Shown here in pieces: positions 1 to 8,289 of a stretch of DNA of 64,000 nt. Source of the stretch: Kineothrix sp. MB12-C1 (lineage in GTDB: Bacteria; Bacillota; Clostridia; Lachnospirales; Lachnospiraceae); contig NZ_CP132957.1 of assembly GCF_030863805.1 (NCBI RefSeq), forward strand, positions 2,480,001 to 2,544,000. The letters run 5' to 3'. The translations under genes and the position numbers were made by a program. The notes beneath the pieces were generated by a model. The model saw only the letters and a program-made list of their open reading frames with translations. It was not told the origin of the DNA and searched no databases. Each line of letters begins with the position of its first letter. The first letter of the stretch is position 1.

Positions 1-836
1 TTAAGACTTGCTTCGCTCCCCCTCATCCGGATTTTGCCCACGGCTATATGGATGGCCTGTCTCTTCATTATTATGTACATCCGGAAGGCTGGGAGATTAA
101 GGGTAGTGCCACGGAGTTTGACGATAAGGTGTGGTATAAGACCTTGGCGAAGGCGAAATACATGGAAGAACTGGTAGAGCGCCATGGTGCTATTATGGAT
201 CAGTATGACCCGGACAAGAAAATCGGAATGATTGTAGATGAATGGGGATGTTGGTTCAGCGTGGAGCCGGGTACGAATCCTGGATTCCTTTATCAGCAAA
301 GTACAATGAGAGATGCGTTAGTAGCGGGTGTCACATTGGATATTTTCAACAAGCATTGTGATAGGGTGCAAATGGCATGTATCGCACAGATGATAAATGT
401 ACTTCAATCGGTAGTGTTGACGGAGGGAGAGAAGATGGTTCTTACTCCTACCTATCACGTATTTCATATGTATAAACATCATCAGGATGCAGATCTTGTT
501 GAAAGTTTCGTGGAAGGGAATAAGACCATTGGTGTGGGAGAGGAGTATCAAGTACCTCTTTTGAGCGAATCAGTATCTGTTGATAAGGAAGGTTATGTGA
601 ATATTACGATTAATAATCTGTCTGTTTCTGAAAATGTACCGGTGGAAGTGGCATTTGCAGAACTGACTCCTTCCGAGATCGAAGCATCTGTGCTCACACA
701 GGAGATGCGTGCGCATAATACCTTCGAAGACCCGGAGAAGGTAAAAGAGGAAGAACTTACCGATTTCGTCGTTGAAGATAGGAAGATTAAGTTCACCGCT
801 CCTGCATGTAGCGTTGTTAGCTTCCGCGTAAGGTAA
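1..836 (+). CDS. alpha-L-arabinofuranosidase, GH51 (5' truncated by window edge)
   Basis: C-terminal part of a GH51 arabinofuranosidase, which removes alpha-L-arabinosyl groups from arabinan or arabinoxylan oligosaccharides. The frame is open to the window edge (codons start at base 3), so the true start lies upstream. [10 protein letters not shown] begins at base 48, and VDEWG at about 234-248 carries the Glu that is the nucleophile in GH51. The tail is the beta-sandwich domain typical of the family. No secretion signal can be judged. The importer that follows at 1437 may carry arabino-oligosaccharides, which is inference. The first 15 residues before MDGLSLHYY look unlike the segment usually found there. 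Confidence 0.9.
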   Translation, partial: KTCFAPPHPDFAHGYMDGLSLHYYVHPEGWEIKGSATEFDDKVWYKTLAKAKYMEELVERHGAIMDQYDPDKKIGMIVDEWGCWFSVEPGTNPGFLYQQSTMRDALVAGVTLDIFNKHCDRVQMACIAQMINVLQSVVLTEGEKMVLTPTYHVFHMYKHHQDADLVESFVEGNKTIGVGEEYQVPLLSESVSVDKEGYVNITINNLSVSENVPVEVAFAELTPSEIEASVLTQEMRAHNTFEDPEKVKEEELTDFVVEDRKIKFTAPACSVVSFRVR

Positions 837-843
837 ACATGAA

Positions 844-859
844 GTAACTGAACAGTTAC
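844..859. repeat. minimal palindrome GTAACTG-AA-CAGTTAC
   Basis: A perfect palindrome with 7-bp arms around AA, between the GH51 and DUF6171 genes. The arms match the ends of the 148-bp palindromic element described at 48558 and 63408, so this may be an end-only remnant. Confidence 0.6.
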
Positions 860-899
860 AGCATGAGAAGCTGGCAAAGCAGATGGAGGATGGAAAAAT

Positions 900-1196
900 A
901 TGGAGGTTGTCATGGAAGTGGCTATGGAAATAGAGCGAAAAGGTATTTGCAGAAAATGTCTGACAAGGGATATGGACAAACGGGAATACTTTGAGAATCT
1001 TCATAAATATATTGTGAATCTGGAAGAAGATATTAAGGTGGAACAGCTGGTTTATGAAAGGCGTCTAGCCGTCTGCCAGCACTGTGAGCTTCTGATGGAT
1101 GGCATGTGCAGAGCCTGTGGATGTTATGTGGAACTGCGCGCCGCTATGCGCGTGAAAGCCTGCCCATATGAAAAATGGAGGGCAGAAAATGCATGA
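900..1196 (+). CDS. DUF6171-like small cysteine-rich protein
   Basis: A 98-residue protein of unknown function. It carries Cys pairs CRKC near the N terminus, CQHC in the middle, CRACGC after it and one further Cys, a pattern suggesting one or two structural zinc sites. The pattern recalls the DUF6171 family of Lachnospiraceae, from memory only. A GGAGG sits 10 bases before the ATG at 900; a later in-frame ATG at 924 is also possible. It lies about 60 bp after the GH51 gene and about 240 bp before the importer operon, with a promoter in between, so it is not obviously part of the transport operon. Confidence 0.65.
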   Translation: MEVVMEVAMEIERKGICRKCLTRDMDKREYFENLHKYIVNLEEDIKVEQLVYERRLAVCQHCELLMDGMCRACGCYVELRAAMRVKACPYEKWRAENA

Positions 1197-1250
1197 AAAA
1201 ATTAAAGTATTTCAATTATATAGTAAATTCTAAAATAATTTAAATTAATA

Positions 1251-1279
1251 TTGACATATATGTTATCGTATTGTACAAT
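1251..1279 (+). promoter_or_regulatory. sigma-A-type promoter for the 1437 importer operon
   Basis: TTGACA (1251-1256), a 17-bp spacer and TACAAT (1274-1279). This leaves an AT-rich leader of about 150 bases before the ATG at 1437. No clear operator or catabolite-response site was recognised. Confidence 0.7.
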
Positions 1280-1436
1280 ATGAACATAAGAAAACCGCAA
1301 AATAAAGAAAAGCATACAAAGTGCTTAATTTGTCAAATGGTACTAATGGTAAATATATGTATTTTACTAAAATATTTAACTATTTGTGCAATTTGAAATG
1401 AGCGGTTCCAGTCAATCAAATCAAGGAGGTAGGGAA

Positions 1437-2870
1437 ATGAAGAAAAAGTTATTGGCTACAATTTTAAGCGTTGCATTGGCAGCGTCCTTGTTAACAGGCT
1501 GTGGTTCCGGTGCGGCTACGGGTGAGACGCCGGCGGCGGGTTCTTCCACAGAGGAAACAGCAGGAGAAGGTGAAGCGGCAGCGACGGAAGAAGGGGAAGT
1601 TGCAGAAGGTGAAGCGGCTCCGGAGGCAGTTACTACAGCGGGAGATCCTAACGGTACACATATGGAGATGTGGTCTTTCGTAGAACTTCACAATACATTC
1701 TATGCAGGAATGTTGGAGAAATGGAATGAGCAGAATCCAGACAGAACAATCGAAATTACATTTACAACATATCCTTATCCGGATATGCATACGAAATTAT
1801 TAACCTCTTTAAATGCAGGAACGGGTGCTCCGGATCTCTGTGACGTAGAGGTTGGGCAGTTCCCTAACGTAGTAAAAGGTGTGGATACTTGGTTATATCC
1901 TATCGATGACGCATTGGCTCCTTATGCTGCAGATTTGGTACAATCTCGTATCGACACATATGCAGGATCAGACGGCAAACATTATGGTGCGCCTACACAC
2001 GTCGGAGCGACGGTTATGTACTACAATGCAGAATTGCTTGAGTCTTATGGTATCGATTATACACAGATTAAGACATGGGATGATTACACTGCAGCCGGCG
2101 AAAAGTTATTGGAAGCTTCCAATGGTGAAGTTAAAATGACATCTGTGGATACGGCGGGCGTTGACTGGATGTGGGTTGCAATGGCAGAATATGGTGAAGA
2201 TTGGACTGGCGGTTTCGAGGGTCCCTCAAACGTACAGCTTGAATCTGTAAAGAACATGCTTACAATGCAGCAGGGATGGTTAGATTCCGGTATCGCAATG
2301 GTATCTCCTGACGGTCATGTTGACTTGGAAGCCGGCTTCCAGAATATCTTAGACGGAAATATCGCTTCTTTCCCGAAGGCACTTTGGTTCATGAGCCGTT
2401 TCCTTAACTACATGCCGGAAGAAGAAGGAAAATGGGCTTTGGCTCCCTGCCCGGTATTCGAAGAAGGTCAGCCTCGTTCCGTTGGTATCGGCGGTACAGG
2501 TACTGTTGTAACGAATCAGTCTTCAGATCCTACTTTAGCAGCAGACTTTATCGCTTTTGCTAAATGTTCCGAAGAAGGTGCCAAGGGAATTTGGGAAGTA
2601 TTAGGATTCGACGTTTGCAACAGCGCTATGTGGACAGATGAGTCTATCACGCATGATTCTAACAACGCATACGTTAATTTCTTCAGAACCAATCCTTATG
2701 ACGTACTTAATGAAGTAAAAGACGAAATCGGTAAGATTAGCGTAGTGGCTATCAGCCCGACAATCAATGAGCAACTCTGCAATGTTACTTTGAATGATGT
2801 ATTAGAAAATAAAATGGATGTAGATGAAGCATTACAGACTGCACAGGATGTAATCAGCCTAGAGGAATAA
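1437..2870 (+). CDS. sugar ABC transporter substrate-binding lipoprotein (arabino-oligosaccharide type?)
   Basis: Extracytoplasmic binding protein of an ABC sugar importer, 477 residues. The start at 1437 is chosen because an AAGGAGGT site lies just upstream and the protein then begins with a normal lipoprotein signal, MKKKLLATILSV, ending in the lipobox LTGC. A Gly/Ala/Glu-rich linker follows before the folded family-1 binding domain. In-frame codons reach back to 1386 but have no ribosome site. Two permease genes follow after a strong hairpin, and a GH51 arabinofuranosidase precedes. An arabinosaccharide substrate is inferred from that neighbour alone. No ATPase gene is present. Confidence 0.88.
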   Translation: MKKKLLATILSVALAASLLTGCGSGAATGETPAAGSSTEETAGEGEAAATEEGEVAEGEAAPEAVTTAGDPNGTHMEMWSFVELHNTFYAGMLEKWNEQNPDRTIEITFTTYPYPDMHTKLLTSLNAGTGAPDLCDVEVGQFPNVVKGVDTWLYPIDDALAPYAADLVQSRIDTYAGSDGKHYGAPTHVGATVMYYNAELLESYGIDYTQIKTWDDYTAAGEKLLEASNGEVKMTSVDTAGVDWMWVAMAEYGEDWTGGFEGPSNVQLESVKNMLTMQQGWLDSGIAMVSPDGHVDLEAGFQNILDGNIASFPKALWFMSRFLNYMPEEEGKWALAPCPVFEEGQPRSVGIGGTGTVVTNQSSDPTLAADFIAFAKCSEEGAKGIWEVLGFDVCNSAMWTDESITHDSNNAYVNFFRTNPYDVLNEVKDEIGKISVVAISPTINEQLCNVTLNDVLENKMDVDEALQTAQDVISLEE

Positions 2871-2915
2871 TAGTGCGGAAATAAAATTTTTACACGCAGC
2901 TTTGTGCCTGCGGCT

Positions 2916-2951
2916 CAAAGGTTGCAGGCTATGGGAAAAGCATAGTTATTA
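2916..2951 (+). repeat. 36-bp repeat, copy 1 of 2
   Basis: This 36-bp stretch, starting CAAAGGTTGCAGGCTATG, matches 38363-38398 at 31 of 36 positions without gaps. It lies between the substrate-binding protein gene and the hairpin at 2957. Function unknown. Confidence 0.6.
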
Positions 2952-2956
2952 CAAGA

Positions 2957-2991
2957 GGGATTGCTTAGGAAGTGGCTTCCTGGGCAATCCC
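2957..2991 (+). terminator. hairpin between SBP and permease genes (attenuator-like)
   Basis: A stem of about 16 bp, GGGATTGCTTAGGAAG pairing with CTTCCTGGGCAATCCC across a TGG loop, followed by a weak T-stretch (CTTTAG). It probably stops part of the transcription or protects the upstream mRNA, so the binding protein is made in excess of the permeases. Confidence 0.75.
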
Positions 2992-3054
2992 CTTTAGTTA
3001 TATAATAGGAATAGTCGAGTTAATGGGGTTGTTAGGTAAGGAGTGTGATTGCGC

Positions 3055-3951
3055 ATGAAAGTAAAGAAGTTTTTATATTCTCAGAGAGTGGCGCCTTATG
3101 TATTTGTTCTGCCTTTTATATTGAGCTTTTGTTTCTTTTGGATTTATCCGTTAATGAGTACGATTACAATGAGTTTCCAAGATATTCTCCCCACCGGGAC
3201 CGAATGGATTGGGCTCAAAAATTATAAAAAGCTGATGATTGATACTACCTTTCATCAAGCCATCTTAAATAGTTTTCAGTATATGGTATTGACCATTGTT
3301 TTATTGATACCTTTTCCGATGGCATTTGCAGTGTTGATGGATTCCCGTCTGGTAAAAGCGAAGGGCGTATGGAAGGCGTTTCTTTATCTTCCGGCGTTGA
3401 CTTCCGTTGTTATCTCAGGTACGTTATTCCGTTTGATGTTCTCCGAGTACAGCACAGGACAGTTGAATGTGATTACAAGTATTTTGGGGCTCGGTACTTT
3501 TAAATGGCTGAAAGTAAAAGCCACCGGACTTTTTGCTCTTGTATTAGTCTGTTGCTGGAGATGGACCGGTGTGAATATGCTCTATTTCTTATCCGGTTTA
3601 AAGGGAATTGATGGAGCTTTATACGAATCTGCGGAAATAGACGGAGCTTCCGGATTTCAGAAGTTTGCATATATTACAATTCCGCTTTTGAAGCCTACGA
3701 CAATTTATGTACTTACGATTAGTATTTATGCCGGATTGGCGATGTTCATGGAAAGTTATATGCTATGGGCAGGTCCGGATTCACCGAATAACATAGGACT
3801 TACCATCGTAGGATACCTGTACAAACGCGGTATTGCTAAGAACCAGTTAGGTTATGGAAGTGCAGTAGGACTCGTGCTTCTTGGAATTGCACTTGTCATT
3901 AATGTTGTTCAGTTGATACTAAGCGGTACATTTAAGAAGGAGGAAAAATAA
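3055..3951 (+). CDS. sugar ABC transporter permease, MalF type
   Basis: Integral membrane subunit of the sugar importer, 298 residues with six predicted membrane segments. The cytoplasmic EAA loop reads ESAEIDGASGFQKF near residues 193-206 and contacts the ATPase. The ATG at 3055 follows a GGAG at 3040 by 11 bases; a TTG at 3049 is an alternative two codons upstream. It is separated by one base from the second permease gene and the pair forms the channel. The ATPase must come from elsewhere in the genome. Confidence 0.9.
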   Translation: MKVKKFLYSQRVAPYVFVLPFILSFCFFWIYPLMSTITMSFQDILPTGTEWIGLKNYKKLMIDTTFHQAILNSFQYMVLTIVLLIPFPMAFAVLMDSRLVKAKGVWKAFLYLPALTSVVISGTLFRLMFSEYSTGQLNVITSILGLGTFKWLKVKATGLFALVLVCCWRWTGVNMLYFLSGLKGIDGALYESAEIDGASGFQKFAYITIPLLKPTTIYVLTISIYAGLAMFMESYMLWAGPDSPNNIGLTIVGYLYKRGIAKNQLGYGSAVGLVLLGIALVINVVQLILSGTFKKEEK

Positions 3952-3952
3952 T

Positions 3953-4840
3953 ATGGCAAATACAAAATCCCCTTCCATAGATGACAAAATGGGTATGAGT
4001 AAAAAGAATAAGATATTGAGCTTTTTTGCTACAGCTTGGTTTGTAATGCTTTCCTTCGTTATTGTATTTCCTATTTTTGCCGGGTTGCTCGCTTCTTTTC
4101 GTCCCGGTCAGGAGCTGATTCGAAAGGGGCTTAGTATAGACTTAGATTTCTCCACTATGACATTGAATAATTATATCTATTTATTCAGTGGAAATGTGGA
4201 CTCACAGAAATATTTTATGTGGTTTAAGAACAGTATGGTTCTTACTTTAATATCTGTTGTGGGAACTTTGGCTATTTGTTATCTCGTTGCATATGGGCTG
4301 TCCATGTATGAATTCCCTTTAAGAAGGATTCTCTTCTTCATGGTAATCGCAACGATGATGGTGCCTTTCGAAATATTGATGCTCCCATTATATAAGGAAA
4401 TGATTACATTTAAACTTATCGATACGACTGCCGGAGTTGTGCTGCCCGGATTATGCGGTGCTTCTACCATATTCTTCTTCCGCCAATATATGATTGGTCT
4501 TCCGAAGGAGCTTCTGGATGCAGGACGTATAGACGGGGCGACTGAATACGGTATTTGTTTCAAGATTATGCTTCCGATTACGAAGCCGGCCTTTGCGGCA
4601 ATGTCCATTCTCTGCGCGATGGGAGCGTGGAATAATATCCTCTGGCCGATGCTCGTATATAGAAGTGCTAACAAGTTCACACTTCCGATAGGTCTTAACA
4701 CCTTGTTGACACCATATGGAAATAACTATGATGTCCTTATTGCCGGCTCCATGTTCGGCATCATACCGGTGTTTGTTGTATTCCTTTGCTTCCAGAGTTA
4801 TTTCATCGACGGAATGACAGCAGGAGCAGTCAAAGGATAA
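3953..4840 (+). CDS. sugar ABC transporter permease, MalG type
   Basis: Second membrane subunit of the 1437-4840 importer, 295 residues. It has a hydrophobic segment near residues 28-50, a loop DAGRIDGATEYGICFKI of EAA type, and the family C terminus FIDGMTAGAVKG. Its start lies one base after the upstream stop, with a GGAGG site inside the end of the previous gene. It is the last gene of the unit and is followed by a terminator. Confidence 0.9.
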   Translation: MANTKSPSIDDKMGMSKKNKILSFFATAWFVMLSFVIVFPIFAGLLASFRPGQELIRKGLSIDLDFSTMTLNNYIYLFSGNVDSQKYFMWFKNSMVLTLISVVGTLAICYLVAYGLSMYEFPLRRILFFMVIATMMVPFEILMLPLYKEMITFKLIDTTAGVVLPGLCGASTIFFFRQYMIGLPKELLDAGRIDGATEYGICFKIMLPITKPAFAAMSILCAMGAWNNILWPMLVYRSANKFTLPIGLNTLLTPYGNNYDVLIAGSMFGIIPVFVVFLCFQSYFIDGMTAGAVKG

Positions 4841-4874
4841 TTATTATAAAGCAATAAAAACACTCCATTACCTG

Positions 4875-4919
4875 AAAAGTCGTTGTATTGGCTGGAAACA
4901 GTCCGATACAGCGGCTTTT
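4875..4919. terminator. terminator between convergent importer and araC genes
   Basis: Long stem with a GAAA loop. The left arm starts AAAAGTCGTTGTATTGG and the right arm ends CGATACAGCGGCTTTT, with some G-U pairs. A- and T-rich ends on both sides suit termination in both directions between the convergent genes. Confidence 0.8.
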
Positions 4920-4934
4920 CGTTGTTGGTATAAC

Positions 4935-5771
4935 TCATATATTTTCTTGGTATTTCATACGATACTCATTAGGAGATAATTTCATATAGCGCTTAAATGC
5001 TTTGGAAAAGGTGGCATAATCGCTGTAGCCTACGGAATAAGCGATATTCTGGATGGAGATACTATCTTTTTCCAGCATAATACAAGCCGATTTCATGCGA
5101 TATGACATAAGATAATCTTGAGGTGTTCTTCCCGTGGCTTCTTTAAAAAGTCTTGTCATATAGCTCCGGTCGAGTCCGCATGCATAAGCGATATCATTCA
5201 TATGTATGGGTTCGCTGTATTTGATATCGATAAAATTAATTATTTTCTTGATATAAGCTAATTTTGTATTGTGCTGCGTATGTATAGCATGCGTAGAGTG
5301 ATGGATAATGTGATCGAATAACTCATAAATTTTGCCGATGCAGAATAGTTCTCTATTGTTGTTTATCAAAAGTTCCTGCATAACAGAAGCTATTCCATTG
5401 AAAGGTTCTGCTGGAAGAAATAATGGCTGTTCAATGGACATGCCTGATTGTTGGAAGAATTCTACTGTCTTAGGTCCGTCTAAATGTACCCAAACATAAT
5501 CCCAGGGATCTGTCTGACTCGCTTCATAATAGGCGAGAGTATTTGGAAGAATAACGAAACCTTGGTGGGCAGACAAGATATATCTCTTATCATTTACAAA
5601 TAAAGTGCCGCTTCCTTTCAGAATATAATGGAAAATATAATGCCCTCTCATAATAGGGCCGAAAGAATAGGAAGGAGGGCATTTTTGTTTTCCTATCTCA
5701 TATAACTGTAAGTCATTACATTGATTATAATTCAAAAAGTAACATTCGTCGTAAGTTCTTATTTCGTTCAT
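4935..5771 (-). CDS. AraC-family regulator of the alpha-galactoside operon (MsmR/RafR type)
   Basis: Transcription factor of 278 residues: an N-terminal cupin-like sugar-sensing domain (about 1-160) and a C-terminal AraC double helix-turn-helix (about 180-278), with the typical SVGYSDYATFSKAFKRY signature near the end. The start at 5771 is chosen because a GGGGG site lies just upstream; the frame extends 18 codons further without support. It is divergent from the alpha-galactoside importer, and the shared intergenic region holds tandem operator-like repeats. Activation of the 5979-11346 operon by an alpha-galactoside is inferred from this arrangement. Confidence 0.88.
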   Translation of the reverse strand: MNEIRTYDECYFLNYNQCNDLQLYEIGKQKCPPSYSFGPIMRGHYIFHYILKGSGTLFVNDKRYILSAHQGFVILPNTLAYYEASQTDPWDYVWVHLDGPKTVEFFQQSGMSIEQPLFLPAEPFNGIASVMQELLINNNRELFCIGKIYELFDHIIHHSTHAIHTQHNTKLAYIKKIINFIDIKYSEPIHMNDIAYACGLDRSYMTRLFKEATGRTPQDYLMSYRMKSACIMLEKDSISIQNIAYSVGYSDYATFSKAFKRYMKLSPNEYRMKYQENI

Positions 5772-5873
5772 CGGTATCCCCCGTATCTTATAAAAAGTAA
5801 GTAAAAATGTGATTAATACGTCCATATTGTAACTTGATATGTTCCATTAGTAAATAGGATGATTAATATAAAG

Positions 5874-5909
5874 GTCACAAAATGACATATAGAAGTCATA
5901 ACATGACAT
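5874..5909 (+). promoter_or_regulatory. tandem 15-bp operator repeats, probable AraC-type activator site
   Basis: GTCACAAAATGACAT (5874-5888) and GTCATAACATGACAT (5895-5909) match at 13 of 15 positions and start 21 bp apart, two helical turns. Each also contains GTCA-N5-TGAC. The second repeat ends one base before the -10 box and covers the region downstream of a poor -35, as expected for an activator-dependent promoter. Confidence 0.75.
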
Positions 5910-5916
5910 TTATAAT
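5888..5916 (+). promoter_or_regulatory. activator-dependent promoter of the alpha-galactoside operon
   Basis: A perfect TATAAT (5911-5916) has only TATAGA at the -35 position (5888-5893, 17-bp spacer). The weak -35 lies between the tandem repeats, so activation by a bound AraC-family protein is likely. Confidence 0.65.
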
Positions 5917-5978
5917 ACTAGAAATACATGATTAAATAATAGCATCAAAACAAATTATTTTTGCTGGGAGGAAGTAAA

Positions 5979-7304
5979 ATGAAAAAAAGAATCATAAGTA
6001 CATTGCTCTGCACGGCTATGCTTGCTGCGACGCTGGCTGGATGTGGTAATACGACTGATAGTGCGGCAACTGCTAATGGGCAGGAAGAAGTGAAGACAGA
6101 AGTAACTGTTGATGCTGCGAAAGAAACTCCATCCAAAGATGCAGTAACGATATCCTACGCTTGCTGGGATTCTAATCAGGCCAATTTAATCAGAACTATG
6201 GCAGATGAATTCGAAGCACAGAATCCTGATATTAAAATCGATATCCAGGTAAGCGGATGGAGTGATTACTGGACAGGCTTAGAGGCAGCGGGAACAGGCG
6301 GTTCTTTACCGGACACCTTTTGGATGCATTCCAACAATATTTACTATTATGGCGCCAATGATCAGTTGCTCGATTTAGGGGATTATATTGCGGGCAGTGA
6401 TAACGTTGATCTTGCGAATTATCCTGAAGGATTAAATGAAATTTATAATATCGATGGTAAGCAGTATGCAGTACCCAAAGATTATGATACCATCGCCCTT
6501 TGGTATAATAAGACATTATTCGATGAGGCGGGAATTGGTTATCCTGATGATACATGGACATGGGATGACTTAAAAGAGGCTGCAAGGAAATTGACGAAGG
6601 ATGATGGAAGTCAATATGGATTCTGCGCCGGTCTGCATAATCAGGAAGGATATTATAACTTTGTATATCAAAACGGCGGAGAGATCATTACAGGAGACAG
6701 GAAGTCCGGATACGATGAAGAAGCAACCATTGCTGGTATTGAAGAGTATTTTAGCTTTGTAAAGGAAGGCTTATCCCCTGAGATTTATGATGATCAGGCA
6801 CGTGCGGAAGCAATTCAGAACGGGTTATGTGCAATGGGGCTATTCGGTTCATGGAATCTTTCCGGTTTTGCGGCATCTGACTTTATGAAAGAGAACTTTG
6901 ACTGCGCGGTATTGCCAATGTCTAATGAGGGAGGCAAATCATCAATTTTCAACGGACTTGGAAATGCAATTGCTGCAACGACTCAATATCCGGATCAGGC
7001 ATGGAAATGGGTTGAATATTTAAGCAGCAAGGAAGGACAGGAGCGCCAGGCAGAGCTTGGAGTTGCTATCTCAGCATATAACGGGACAGCAGATATGTTT
7101 ACCGATGCGTATCCTATGTTCAATGCCAAATCTTATATCGATATGGTCGATTATGCGCAGATTCGCCCTTACTCCAATCAGACAAGTGTTTGGGAAGATA
7201 AGGCCTATGAATTGTTGAAGGATGCTTATGCAGGAAAAGAAGATACGGCAGACGCATGTATTAAAGTTGCGGAAATGATGAATCAAGCTATTTCAGAAGA
7301 ATAA
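5979..7304 (+). CDS. alpha-galactoside ABC transporter substrate-binding lipoprotein
   Basis: Family-1 solute-binding lipoprotein of 441 residues. The signal sequence MKKRIISTLLCTAMLAATLAG leads into a GC lipobox, and the mature domain follows a short Asp/Glu/Lys-rich linker. The ATG at 5979 has a GGGAGG site 8 bases upstream. The operon continues with two permeases and a GH36 alpha-galactosidase, so raffinose, melibiose or galactosyl-oligosaccharide capture is the likely role. The adjacent AraC gene probably controls expression. Overall arrangement resembles msm/raf operons, but substrate is inferred. Confidence 0.9.
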   Translation: MKKRIISTLLCTAMLAATLAGCGNTTDSAATANGQEEVKTEVTVDAAKETPSKDAVTISYACWDSNQANLIRTMADEFEAQNPDIKIDIQVSGWSDYWTGLEAAGTGGSLPDTFWMHSNNIYYYGANDQLLDLGDYIAGSDNVDLANYPEGLNEIYNIDGKQYAVPKDYDTIALWYNKTLFDEAGIGYPDDTWTWDDLKEAARKLTKDDGSQYGFCAGLHNQEGYYNFVYQNGGEIITGDRKSGYDEEATIAGIEEYFSFVKEGLSPEIYDDQARAEAIQNGLCAMGLFGSWNLSGFAASDFMKENFDCAVLPMSNEGGKSSIFNGLGNAIAATTQYPDQAWKWVEYLSSKEGQERQAELGVAISAYNGTADMFTDAYPMFNAKSYIDMVDYAQIRPYSNQTSVWEDKAYELLKDAYAGKEDTADACIKVAEMMNQAISEE

Positions 7305-7310
7305 AAAAAT

Positions 7311-7344
7311 AGATGCGGTAGTAGCAATGCTGCCGCATCTTTGT
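7311..7344 (+). terminator. hairpin between SBP and permease genes
   Basis: AGATGCGGTAGTA pairs with TGCTGCCGCATCT around a GCAA loop, followed by TTGT. Probably a partial terminator that lowers permease expression relative to the binding protein. Confidence 0.75.
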
Positions 7345-7358
7345 CGAGGTAAGAATAA

Positions 7359-8276
7359 ATGAGAAGCAAAAGAATAACAAAAATAAAGAGTTCAAGGAAG
7401 ACATGGAATGAATGGTGCTGGGGATGGGTGATGATATTTCCTACCATTGCCGGACTCCTTATATTGAATATCATTCCTATATTTGAAACATTTTATCTCA
7501 GTTTCTTTAAAAGTGGAGCATTCGGGAAGGGTAATATATTTATCGGATTAGAAAATTATAGAAAAATGTTTCAGGATGCTCAAGTATGGTATGCCGTGAG
7601 AAATACGCTGGGATATACTTGCCTTGTTGTTCCTGCAACAATTGTAATTGCTCTGCTTCTCGCCGTAGCGCTGAATGGAAAAATGAGAGGAAAAGGAATA
7701 TACAGAACAATTTATTTTATTCCTATGGTAGCAGCGCCGGCAGCAGTAACTATGGTTTGGAAATGGTTGTATAATAATCAATACGGATTGATTAATTACC
7801 TATTGAATAGATTGGGAATCGATACTGTTAATTGGATAGATAATCCTAAGATAGCGTTGGTATCTGTTTCAATTATCGGTATTTGGAGCACGATAGGATA
7901 CAGCATGGTTCTGCTTCTTGCAGGGCTGCAGGAGATTCCAAGGGATTATTATGAAGCATCTAATATTGACGGAGCCAGTGGTATTCGTCAGTTTTTTCAT
8001 ATTACGCTCCCGTTAGTGTCACCAACATTATTCTTTGTACTTGTTACAAGTATTATTACCTCAATGCAAGTATTTGATGTGGTTTATATGATGATTGGAG
8101 TTACAAACCCTTCTTATGATAGTACAGTATCGCTGGTTTATTTATTCTATAATAATTCCTTTAAATACTCGAATAAGGGATATGGATCTGCTATTGTTAT
8201 GCTCCTGCTGCTGATTATTATGTTAATTACAGTAGTACAAGGGAAGCTGCAGAAGAAATGGGTAAATTACATGTAG
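7359..8276 (+). CDS. sugar ABC transporter permease, MalF type (alpha-galactoside importer)
   Basis: Membrane subunit of 305 residues with a first hydrophobic segment near residues 24-46 and five more. The EAA loop reads EASNIDGASGIRQFFHITLP, close to the consensus. The ATG at 7359 has a GAGG site upstream. It sits 13 bp before the partner permease and downstream of the hairpin at 7311. The ATPase is not encoded nearby. Confidence 0.9.
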   Translation: MRSKRITKIKSSRKTWNEWCWGWVMIFPTIAGLLILNIIPIFETFYLSFFKSGAFGKGNIFIGLENYRKMFQDAQVWYAVRNTLGYTCLVVPATIVIALLLAVALNGKMRGKGIYRTIYFIPMVAAPAAVTMVWKWLYNNQYGLINYLLNRLGIDTVNWIDNPKIALVSVSIIGIWSTIGYSMVLLLAGLQEIPRDYYEASNIDGASGIRQFFHITLPLVSPTLFFVLVTSIITSMQVFDVVYMMIGVTNPSYDSTVSLVYLFYNNSFKYSNKGYGSAIVMLLLLIIMLITVVQGKLQKKWVNYM

Positions 8277-8289
8277 GAGGATAGCGGAT

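Noticed and set aside
1261-1280. Catabolite-responsive (cre) site near TGTTATCGTATTGT
   Set aside because: Too many mismatches to the cre consensus; no convincing cre site was found in front of any sugar operon by eye.
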